A stretch of DNA of 5,096 bases from Syntrophomonadaceae bacterium (GTDB taxonomy: Bacteria; Bacillota; Dethiobacteria; PWVN01). Within the stretch, counting starts at the first letter, position 1; every line of letters begins with the position of its first letter. The position numbers and the translations under genes were made by a program. Location: the NCBI GenBank assembly GCA_003561835.1, contig PWVN01000030.1, positions 1 through 5,096 on the forward strand, given 5' to 3'. This document shows positions 1-5,096 of the stretch, in pieces. Below the pieces are notes generated by a model. The model saw only the letters and a program-made list of their open reading frames with translations. It did not search any database and was not told the origin of the DNA.

Positions 1-23
1 ATCCTTGAACCAATTGAAGTAAG

Positions 24-671
24 TTGATAAATAATAATAAATATAAACAGAATCATGAGGGGGGCTATGCAGGGAGAATTTTCGGGTCATGGGTTTTTCG
101 TTTGGGGCTTATCGGCCTGCTGGTAGCCGGAGGGTTGCTCTATATGGCCGGAGATGGTTTAATTTGCGGGATCGGTGGAGAAAATAAAGGGGAAATTACA
201 GAAGCGGAGGGAAGGAGCATGGAAGATCTGACGGCACAAAATGACGAGGAGAAAGAAGATTTAAAGAAGCGGTTGACGGACCTGCAGTACAGGGTGACCC
301 AGGAGGATGCCACGGAACCGCCCTTTAACAATGAATACTGGGACAACAAGGCGGAGGGCCTGTACGTGGATGTGGTGTCGGGGGAACCCCTCTTCAGCTC
401 TACGGATAAATTCGATTCAGGTACAGGGTGGCCCAGCTTTACCCGGCCCCTGAAGGAGGAGAGCATCAGGGAGGAGCGAGATACCAGTTACGGCATGGTG
501 CGGGTTGAGGCCCGGAGCGCCGAAGCGGATTCCCACCTGGGCCATATCTTTAACGACGGCCCCGGCGGAAGCCTGCGGTACTGCATCAACTCCGCGGCCC
601 TGCGCTTTATCCCCAGGGAAAAGCTGGAGGAGGAGGGCTACGGCGAATATCTGAGCCTCTTTGAAGAATAG
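24..671 (+). CDS. msrB: Peptide-methionine (R)-S-oxide reductase MsrB, possibly membrane-anchored
   Basis: Reduces methionine-R-sulfoxide in oxidised proteins back to methionine. The MsrB domain spans about residues 79-213 of the 215-residue reading. Family active-site residues are present: GWPSF (Trp136), HLGH (His171, His174), Asp178, Arg185, catalytic Cys187 in RYCINS, and Asn189. Both zinc CxxC pairs are absent (VDVVSG near 115-120, RSAEAD at 164-169), so this is the non-zinc form. Thr134 sits where two-cysteine MsrBs have the resolving Cys of SGCGWPSF. Residues 1-65 are unusual: a basic N-terminus, a hydrophobic stretch at about 27-42, then an acidic linker, which predicts an N-in/C-out anchor and an extracytoplasmic enzyme. 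The TTG start at 24 lacks a clear ribosome binding site and follows an in-frame TGA at 15-17. ATG at 219 gives a 150-residue protein of normal family length. ATG at 144 is a third option. Identity is very sure; the start is open. Confidence 0.93.
   Translation: MINNNKYKQNHEGGYAGRIFGSWVFRLGLIGLLVAGGLLYMAGDGLICGIGGENKGEITEAEGRSMEDLTAQNDEEKEDLKKRLTDLQYRVTQEDATEPPFNNEYWDNKAEGLYVDVVSGEPLFSSTDKFDSGTGWPSFTRPLKEESIREERDTSYGMVRVEARSAEADSHLGHIFNDGPGGSLRYCINSAALRFIPREKLEEEGYGEYLSLFEE
206..211 (+). promoter_or_regulatory. Ribosome binding site for alternative msrB start at 219
   Basis: GGAGGG lies 7 bases before ATG 219 (codon 66 of the long reading). It supports a 150-residue MsrB without the membrane segment. 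The region is purine-rich and a similar GGAGGG at 129-134 lies 9 bases before ATG 144, so chance matches are possible. It decides between a cytosolic and a membrane-anchored product. Confidence 0.45.
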
Positions 672-921
672 CTTAATCCAGCCAGGCTCCAAAACGGTGT
701 TGCGCCGAAGAGGAAAGTATGATAATTTTAAGGGGGAGATAAATCATTTAAGTTCAGGAGGGGGTTGATGGCCTGATCGTCCGGTAAAATTCTACGCAAG
801 AGCAGCAGAGAGTGGGTTTATACAGGCTGTTTCAAGGTGGACTATTATTAGGGAAACCGGCATGAGTACCTTCTGTCCGACACCTCCTGGCCTTTCTACC
901 TTCCATACAGCATCAGAGGTG

Positions 922-952
922 CTGCCGGTCTACCGCGGCAGTTTTTTATTTT
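922..952 (+). terminator. Intrinsic terminator/attenuator upstream of nhaC-family gene
   Basis: CTGCCG (922-927) pairs with CGGCAG (936-941) around an 8-base loop, followed at once by six T, then A and four T (942-952). This is a textbook rho-independent terminator. It could end msrB transcription, but lying 49 bases before the next start codon with no promoter in between it fits an attenuator better. Alternative pairings of its 5' arm with 856-862 or 908-914 would disrupt it. Confidence 0.8.
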
Positions 953-984
953 CCTGCTGCCCGCCCTGCTGCAAAACAATGAAA

Positions 985-991
985 AAGGAGG
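985..991 (+). promoter_or_regulatory. Ribosome binding site fixing the GTG start of the nhaC-family gene
   Basis: AAGGAGG sits 9 bases before GTG 1001. The next in-frame ATG is codon 81, inside the conserved membrane domain, so this site settles the GTG start. Confidence 0.85.
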
Positions 992-1000
992 AGAAATTAC

Positions 1001-2548
1001 GTGGATCATTTTGGTTTATGGTCAATCGTTCCGCCGCTTCTGGCCATCGGATTGGCTATCTTGACGAAGCGGGTTTTGCTTTCCCTCTTCGCCGGTATCG
1101 TGGTCGGCCTTTTGATCTTTACCGGCAATGTGGGTGAAACCCTGCTGGAGTTGGTGGAAATCCTTGTGGCCCAGATTACCGACGACTGGCAGGCCCGGGT
1201 CCTGCTCTTTACCGTTCTCCTGGGAGGCCTCCTGGGCATCATGCACAGCTCCGGGGGAGCGCAGGCCTTCGGACGGGCCGCAGCGAACGCGGTGAATACC
1301 CGGAAAAAAGCGCAGCTGGCCACCTGGGGCTTGGGCGTATTGATCTTTTTTGATGACTATTTTAACGCCCTGACGGTGGGTTCGGTTATGCGTAATGTCA
1401 CAGACCGCTACAAGATATCCCGGGAGAAGCTGGCCTACATCATCGACTCCACGGCAGCTCCCATCTGCATCATCGTCCCCATCTCCACCTGGATTGCCTA
1501 TGCCATGTCCCTGTACATCTCGGAGTTTGATCGCCTGGGAGTGGAAGTAAACGCCTTCGGGCTGTTCCTGGAGACCATACCCTTCAACTTCTACGCCTTG
1601 TCCGCCGTTATCATGGTGGTCTACCTCTCCGTCAGCGACATCGAGTTCGGCCCCATGGCCCGGGCAGAGACACGGGCCATCGAGAAGGGCCAGGTCTTCG
1701 ATCCGGCCACGGAGGATGAAATCCCCGGGCAGGATATATCCGGGATGGAACAATCGGAAAAGGGAACCATGTGGGACCTGCTGGTGCCCATCGTGGTCCT
1801 CATCGGTTCCGTCATCATCGGGCTCATGTACACCGGCGGTTTCTTTGACGGGGTTGGCTTTGCGGATGCCATCGGCGATGCCGATTCCGCCACGGCCCTG
1901 GTCATCGGCACCCTGGTGGCCAATATCGTGGCCATGCTCATGTACCTTCCCCGAAAGGTCCTTTCGATAAAGGACTGCATGGAGAACTTCATCCAGGGCT
2001 TGAAGGCCATGATTCCCGCCCTCTCCATCCTGATTCTAGCCTGGTCCATCGGGGAAGTAGCAGGGCTTTTGGGGACCGGCGCCTTTGTGGCTGAAATCGT
2101 CAGCGATACCCTGCCGGGGGCCGTCATCCCCTTCGCCATCTTCCTGGTCTCGGCTTTCATGGCCTTCTCCACCGGGACCTCCTGGGGAACCTTCGCCATC
2201 ATGATGCCCATCGGGGTACCGGTGGCCGTGGCCGCCGGGCTGAACCCGGCCATGTGCATCGCTGCCGTCCTGGGCGGGGCTGTCTTCGGGGACCATTCCT
2301 CCCCAATTTCCGACACCACCGTCCTGTCCTCAACGGGGGCGAACTGCAACCACATCGACCACGTGAACACCCAGCTGCCTTACGCATTGCTGGCAGCCGC
2401 CGTTTCCGCTGCGGGCTACATCTTCGCAGCCCTCATGAACCAGCCCTTCATCCCCCTGCTCATCGTCCTGGTCCTGCTCTACGGGGCATTTTTCCTGCTG
2501 CACAAGACCTCTGCAGGCAAGACCATTAAAACTGGAAAATCAGTTTAG
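1001..2548 (+). CDS. Na+/H+ antiporter NhaC family transporter
   Basis: Integral membrane secondary transporter of 515 residues with about 12 hydrophobic segments. Members exchange Na+ for H+ or couple Na+/H+ gradients to small solutes such as malate/lactate, tyrosine or methionine. The two pseudo-symmetric halves carry family signatures: FFDDYFNALTVGS (117-129) and the following DSTAAPICIIVP (149-160) in the first half, then FSTGTSWGTF (389-398) and GDHSSPISDTT (430-440) in the second. A charged cytoplasmic loop at about 214-257 separates the halves. GTG start with AAGGAGG 9 bases upstream; TAG stop. It is preceded by a candidate attenuator, so expression may respond to a ligand or ion, and it ends at the convergent terminator at 2628-2666. 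The substrate cannot be read from sequence. An amino-acid carrier of the MetT type is an alternative to a true antiporter. No gene symbol is given because the family is functionally mixed. Confidence 0.93.
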   Translation: MDHFGLWSIVPPLLAIGLAILTKRVLLSLFAGIVVGLLIFTGNVGETLLELVEILVAQITDDWQARVLLFTVLLGGLLGIMHSSGGAQAFGRAAANAVNTRKKAQLATWGLGVLIFFDDYFNALTVGSVMRNVTDRYKISREKLAYIIDSTAAPICIIVPISTWIAYAMSLYISEFDRLGVEVNAFGLFLETIPFNFYALSAVIMVVYLSVSDIEFGPMARAETRAIEKGQVFDPATEDEIPGQDISGMEQSEKGTMWDLLVPIVVLIGSVIIGLMYTGGFFDGVGFADAIGDADSATALVIGTLVANIVAMLMYLPRKVLSIKDCMENFIQGLKAMIPALSILILAWSIGEVAGLLGTGAFVAEIVSDTLPGAVIPFAIFLVSAFMAFSTGTSWGTFAIMMPIGVPVAVAAGLNPAMCIAAVLGGAVFGDHSSPISDTTVLSSTGANCNHIDHVNTQLPYALLAAAVSAAGYIFAALMNQPFIPLLIVLVLLYGAFFLLHKTSAGKTIKTGKSV

Positions 2549-2627
2549 CGGGAGGAAACCTCAGGTAAAAGCAAGGAACGGAAAGCCGTATTTCTAGGGC
2601 AAAGGAAGGCCCGGGATGCGGTAAAGG

Positions 2628-2666
2628 AAAGAAGCCCCTCCTCCCCTTGGGGAAGGGCTTCTTTTT
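2628..2666. terminator. Probably bidirectional terminator between convergent nhaC-family gene and cstA
   Basis: AAAGAAGCCC (2628-2637) pairs perfectly over 10 bp with GGGCTTCTTT (2655-2664); an inner CCC/GGG helix (2643-2645 with 2650-2652) extends it, and a T run (2662-2666) follows on the plus strand. It lies 80 bases after the nhaC-family stop. Read from the minus strand it lies 23 bases after the cstA stop, followed by a weaker TTTCCTTT tract, so it probably serves both genes and is stronger on the plus strand. Confidence 0.85.
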
Positions 2667-2686
2667 ACTTGGCTGTGTTTTGGCTT

Positions 2687-4333
2687 TTATGCTTCTTTTG
2701 ATACGGGGGTGCTGGTCTTCTGCCAGGTCTGGTAGGCGATGACCACCACGCCCAGGCCGCAGATGAAGACAACAGTCCCGATGAAAACCAGAATCCACTT
2801 CTCCCCCGGGATATAGGTCATGAAGATCTCATAAGCCATGGCTGTCATGGAGGAGATGATCATGATGAAGAAGGGGATGATGTAGTGGATGGTGGGCCGG
2901 CCCAGGGACCTCAAGTAGGTGGCGGCTGCCAGGAGGGCGATGGCCGCCAGGATCTGGTTGCTGGCTCCGAAGAGGGGCCACAGTGTCATGCCGTACCGGA
3001 AGTAGACCAGCAGGGCGATGGCGAGACCTCCAGGCAGCAGGGAAACCGTTTTGTCCCGGAAGATTTCCGGCAGCCTGAAGGTCACGGTGCTCTCGGCAAA
3101 GGCGATGCGGGTAAAGCGCATAGCCGAGTCCAGGGTGGTCATGGCGAAGCTCTTGGCCACCACGGCAAAGAAGGCGGCGCCCACCAACGTCGGGATTCCC
3201 AGGGGTACCAGGAAGGCTCCACCGCCCGTGGCCCAGATGGCAGGCCAGGCGGCAGCGCCCCAGGCACCGTAGGAGGCCTCATAACCCGCAACACCCAAAC
3301 CGACAACAGCCGTCAGAAGGGCAATCACGGCCAGGTAGCCTTCGCCCAGCATGGAACCGTAGCCCACCAGCTTGGCGTCCTTCTCGCTCTTGATCTGCTT
3401 GGGGGTGGTGCCGCTGCCCACGATGGAGTGCCACCCGGAGATGGCCCCGCAGGCGATGGTGACCATGAGGAAGGGCCAGATGGGAGGGGCACCGGCCGGG
3501 GCTGCCCTGAGGGCCGGGGCCGCCAGCTGCCCGCCGCCCACGGCCGTCAGGGCCACAACTCCGATAGTGGCGGCAAAGAGGGCGATGATCAGCTGGATGC
3601 CGTTGATAAAGTCCCGGGGCTGCACCAGGAGCCAGACGGGCAGCCGGGCAGCGATGAACATGTAGATGACCAGGATGACGATCCACTGATCATAGGTCAG
3701 GCTGATGGGATGACGAACGCCGAACCAGATCATGGCATACATGATAGCCACGGCGATGCCGGCGGCCATGTACAGGTTCACCTTCCACTTGTTCTTGATC
3801 ATAAGGCCGATGACGATGGCCAGGGGGATCTCAATCCAGACGGAGTAGACGGCCGCCGGGAAGTTGGAGGCCAGCACGGCGATGACGTGGACAAACACCG
3901 CCGATACCAGGACCAGCAGGAAGAAGACCACCACATACATGAGCTGCATGGCCCGCTCTCCCAGGAGGTCTTTGAGGAAGTCGGCGATTCCCCGGCCTTC
4001 GTGGCGCAGGGAGGCTACCAGGGCGCCCAGGTCGTGGACGGCTCCCAGGAAGATGGTCCCGAAGACGATCCAGAGGAGGGCCGGCAGCCAGCCCCAGATG
4101 GCCGCCACCACGGGGCCCACGATGGGGGCCGCGCCGGCGATGGAGGTAAAATGGTGGCCTGCCACGATGGGTGTATCGGTAGGTACAAATTCAAAATCGT
4201 CCTCGTACTTGTAGGCAGGTGTTTGCCTGTTCGGATCCAATTGCCAGATTTTCTCCGACAGGAAGGTGGCGTAAAACTTATAAGCCAAATAATACAGGGC
4301 AAGGGCAACAATCACAAAAAGCAAAGAATGCAC
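2687..4333 (-). CDS. cstA: Carbon starvation protein A (CstA), short form
   Basis: Polytopic inner membrane transporter of 548 residues. E. coli relatives CstA and BtsT (YjiY) take up pyruvate, and CstA was first linked to peptide use in starvation. CstA signatures seen: GHHFTSIAGAAPIVGP (59-74), GAVHDLG (97-103), LRHEGRGI (109-116), VQPRDFING (237-245), GWHSIVGSGTTPKQI (300-314), TTLDSAMRFTR (399-409) and LFGASNQ (454-460). It has many hydrophobic segments and a short polar C-terminus. At 548 residues it lacks the long C-terminal part of the roughly 700-residue enterobacterial proteins, as expected for the short class. GTG start (complement of 4331-4333) with AAGGAGG (4341-4347 on plus) 7 bases upstream. 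Stop TAA at 2687-2689. It converges on the nhaC-family gene and has its own AT-rich leader with a mini-ORF. The substrate is inferred from family only. Confidence 0.95.
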   Translation of the reverse strand: MHSLLFVIVALALYYLAYKFYATFLSEKIWQLDPNRQTPAYKYEDDFEFVPTDTPIVAGHHFTSIAGAAPIVGPVVAAIWGWLPALLWIVFGTIFLGAVHDLGALVASLRHEGRGIADFLKDLLGERAMQLMYVVVFFLLVLVSAVFVHVIAVLASNFPAAVYSVWIEIPLAIVIGLMIKNKWKVNLYMAAGIAVAIMYAMIWFGVRHPISLTYDQWIVILVIYMFIAARLPVWLLVQPRDFINGIQLIIALFAATIGVVALTAVGGGQLAAPALRAAPAGAPPIWPFLMVTIACGAISGWHSIVGSGTTPKQIKSEKDAKLVGYGSMLGEGYLAVIALLTAVVGLGVAGYEASYGAWGAAAWPAIWATGGGAFLVPLGIPTLVGAAFFAVVAKSFAMTTLDSAMRFTRIAFAESTVTFRLPEIFRDKTVSLLPGGLAIALLVYFRYGMTLWPLFGASNQILAAIALLAAATYLRSLGRPTIHYIIPFFIMIISSMTAMAYEIFMTYIPGEKWILVFIGTVVFICGLGVVVIAYQTWQKTSTPVSKEA

Positions 4334-4340
4334 GATTTTT

Positions 4341-4347
4341 CCTCCTT
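4341..4347 (-). promoter_or_regulatory. Ribosome binding site fixing the GTG start of cstA
   Basis: On the minus strand AAGGAGG precedes GTG by 7 bases. The first residues (MHSLLFVIVALAL) form the expected first membrane segment, so the GTG start is well supported. Confidence 0.85.
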
Positions 4348-4369
4348 CAAATCAATTTTGGCACGCTTG

Positions 4370-4399
4370 TCAGCTAACTGCCTGCCCGACTCTACTCAT
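4370..4399 (-). CDS. Putative nine-residue leader peptide upstream of cstA
   Basis: A minimal ORF, MSRVGQAVS plus TGA, is preceded on the minus strand by AGGAGG (4406-4411) only 6 bases from its ATG, a ribosome binding site as good as that of cstA. It ends 36 bases before the cstA GTG. Translation here could couple to cstA or report ribosome status as a regulatory upstream ORF. There is no run of one regulatory amino acid as in classic attenuation peptides. The peptide matches nothing I recognise. It could be chance, but start, spacing and position together are suggestive. Confidence 0.4.
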   Translation of the reverse strand: MSRVGQAVS

Positions 4400-4579
4400 A
4401 GACCACCTCCTCGGAACGGGTTAGGCAGCGGAATAAAGAAAAGATTCAGTCTTCTCTTCGGGCAAAAAAATTTCAAATCGCCGCTGACCCACCCACGAAT
4501 CTTGTTAAACGAAAATACCTTAGCATTAATGTATATTAGGTGTAACAGCGTTAATTTCCTGCAAAACACAAAAATTCTC

Positions 4580-4591
4580 TGTAATTTTACA
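4580..4591. promoter_or_regulatory. Short palindrome upstream of cstA, possible operator
   Basis: TGTAA-TT-TTACA is a perfect 5+2+5 inverted repeat in the AT-rich region about 250 bases before cstA. A second repeat, TAAC-AGC-GTTA, lies at 4543-4553. Neither matches CcpA cre, FNR or Rex consensus as I know them. Their position fits a regulator site, but short AT-rich palindromes are common by chance. Confidence 0.22.
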
Positions 4592-4621
4592 AAGAACATA
4601 TCGGCAGGGCATTTCTGCTGA

Positions 4622-4661
4622 GGGGCAAACCGGGGGTGGGGCAAAGGAGCAAAGGGGGGGG
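4622..4661 (+). other. G-rich tract with four G-runs
   Basis: The plus strand has G-runs of 4 (4622-4625), 5 (4632-4636), 4 (4638-4641) and 8 (4654-4661), interspersed with GCAAA repeats. Four runs of at least four G could form a quadruplex, though the last loop is 12 bases, longer than the usual 7. The minus strand, transcribed after the MFS gene, is correspondingly C-rich. Function unknown. Confidence 0.45.
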
Positions 4662-4723
4662 CGATTGGAGAGGCAGGTTCCCTTCATGCCGGTAAAAATT
4701 TATTCATCGGGGATTGGTAACTA

Positions 4724-5096
4724 TTATGGCTTTTCGGCTGAAGACCCGGCAAAGGTCTCCCGGATCAGGAAAACGGTCCAGGAAGTGGTCGCCAGCACCA
4801 GGAGGCAGGCCAGGAAGGCCTTGAAGTAGGCCTCCTGGGGATAGATCTTTACCCCTTCCAGCACCAGGCCCTCCCAGTTTTGGTCAAGGATATAGCCCAT
4901 CAGGGGCTGCATGAGGGAGACCCCCAGAAAGCCCCCCATGTTGGCCGTACCCGTGGCAAGTCCTGCCAGTTCCAGGGGGTTGGCTTCCTTGACGCAGGTT
5001 ATTCCCAGCACGGGGGCGGCACCGCCCCCGCAGGCGCCCATGACGAAGAGAAGGATATAGAGGCTTGCCAGGGGAGGCCTGGCGGCGCCCCAGAAG
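4724..5096 (-). CDS. Major facilitator superfamily transporter, C-terminal part (runs off window edge)
   Basis: The minus-strand reading stays open to base 5096 with no start codon needing to be invoked, so this is the last 123 or so residues of a larger gene; the ATG at 5041 is internal. Three hydrophobic segments are visible, probably transmembrane helices 10-12: the stretch SLYILLFVMGACGGG, then GTANMGGFLGVSLMQPLMGYILD, then FKAFLACLLVLATTSWTVFLI. The glycine-rich GTANMGGFLG motif and the PLMGYILD helix end are typical of the C-terminal half of 12-helix MFS carriers, as is the YPQEAYFKAF lead-in to the last helix. It ends with tandem stops TAA TAG (4726-4721). The substrate cannot be told from this part. 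It lies upstream of cstA on the same strand but 390 bases away, so co-transcription is uncertain. Confidence 0.88.
   Translation of the reverse strand, partial: FWGAARPPLASLYILLFVMGACGGGAAPVLGITCVKEANPLELAGLATGTANMGGFLGVSLMQPLMGYILDQNWEGLVLEGVKIYPQEAYFKAFLACLLVLATTSWTVFLIRETFAGSSAEKP

Larger units (their letters stand above)
672..1000 (+). promoter_or_regulatory. Non-coding gap and candidate attenuated leader of the nhaC-family gene
   Basis: No convincing gene lies in these 329 bases. The gap ends in an intrinsic terminator (922-952). The 48 bases between it and the GTG start at 1001 show no promoter hexamers, so transcription of the antiporter gene should begin upstream and read through the terminator. 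A perfect 7-bp pairing, ACCGGCA (856-862) with TGCCGGT (923-929), would occupy the terminator's 5' arm and act as an antiterminator. A second hairpin, CAGCATC (908-914) with GGTGCTG (918-924), overlaps the same arm. Other possible helices are CAGGAGG (755-761) with CCTCCTG (883-889), and AGGTG (835-839) with CACCT (881-885). A weak promoter-like GATAAT/TATGAT lies at 718-726 without a good -35. I looked for S-box, lysine, T-box, fluoride and glycine riboswitch cores and saw none. The regulatory role is inference. Confidence 0.5.
4334..4723 (-). other. Upstream region of cstA, non-coding apart from a mini-ORF
   Basis: About 390 bases separate the MFS stop from cstA, both on the minus strand. 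The central part (about 4460-4610) is clearly AT-rich compared with the flanking genes and probably holds the cstA promoter, but I cannot point to a confident -35/-10 pair. It contains two short inverted repeats (4543-4553 and 4580-4591), an AU-rich 8-bp hairpin (4437-4444 with 4450-4457), the nine-codon ORF at 4370-4399, and a G-rich plus-strand tract at 4622-4661. No clear terminator for the MFS gene is visible. An 82-codon TTG-start reading across 4396-4644 has no ribosome binding site and is not believed to be a gene. Confidence 0.6.

Noticed and set aside
1..33. TTGAAC (5-10) with TAAATA 17 bases later as a promoter for msrB
   Set aside because: The -10 matches consensus at only three of six positions, and in this AT-rich stretch such matches are expected by chance.
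800..945. T-box-like fragments (AGAGAG at 807-812, GGTGGA at 836-841, ACCGCGG at 932-938) in the nhaC leader
   Set aside because: They are not in T-box order or spacing: ACCGCGG is inside the terminator loop and 3' arm and is not preceded by the UGGN element, so they do not form the conserved antiterminator.
862..1137. 91-codon plus-strand ORF running from the leader into the nhaC-family gene
   Set aside because: It passes through the terminator hairpin and T-run, overlaps the real gene in another frame, and has a poor ribosome binding site.
1022..2370. Long minus-strand frames (243 and 249 codons) opposite the nhaC-family gene
   Set aside because: They are antisense shadows of a well-supported membrane protein, with no recognisable domains.
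4358..4375. TTGGCACG resembling a sigma-54 -24 element on the plus strand
   Set aside because: No matching -12 GC element at the required spacing, and it points away from cstA into the upstream region.
2885..4621. A 578-codon open frame on the plus strand opposite cstA
   Set aside because: Its product is a Gly/Asp/Gln/His-rich low-complexity sequence with no family features, and it mirrors the codon pattern of the clearly real cstA on the other strand.
4396..4644. 82-codon minus-strand ORF (TTG start) whose TGA overlaps the ATG of the cstA leader ORF
   Set aside because: No ribosome binding site at its TTG or internal ATG. The Phe/Lys/Asn-rich product reflects AT-rich non-coding DNA and resembles nothing known, though the ATGA overlap is noted.

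Overview
The window looks like chromosomal DNA from a moderately GC-rich Firmicute, most likely a Clostridia-type anaerobe. Four things suggest this: strong AGGAGG-type ribosome binding sites, frequent GTG/TTG starts, a short-form CstA, and a non-zinc MsrB of the Firmicutes type. This placement is inference, since no marker gene is present.

Layout, left to right. (1) 24-671 (+): an MsrB methionine sulfoxide reductase. It is either a membrane-anchored 215-residue protein from a TTG start or a normal 150-residue cytosolic enzyme from an internal ATG at 219 with a good ribosome binding site. (2) 672-1000: a 329-base gap that ends in a strong intrinsic terminator only 49 bases before the next gene. 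It looks like a regulated leader (attenuator) for that gene, with a 7-bp competing antiterminator pairing. I could not match it to a known riboswitch or T-box class. (3) 1001-2548 (+): an NhaC-family Na+/H+ antiporter or Na+-coupled solute carrier. (4) 2549-2686: a convergent gap with a probably bidirectional terminator. (5) 2687-4333 (-): a short-form carbon starvation protein A (CstA), a pyruvate/peptide transporter family. (6) 4334-4723: an AT-rich upstream region for cstA. It contains a nine-codon leader ORF with an excellent ribosome binding site, short inverted repeats, and a G-rich tract near the MFS end. (7) 4724-5096 (-): the C-terminal three membrane segments of a major facilitator superfamily transporter whose start lies beyond the window edge.

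Functionally this is mostly a membrane transport region: three unrelated secondary transporters and one repair enzyme. No operon links them clearly. nhaC and cstA converge on a shared terminator, and the MFS gene and cstA run in the same direction but are 390 bases apart. I see no mobile element, CRISPR array, rRNA or tRNA. The parts most worth a second look are the two non-coding leaders (before nhaC and before cstA) and the N-terminal extension of MsrB.
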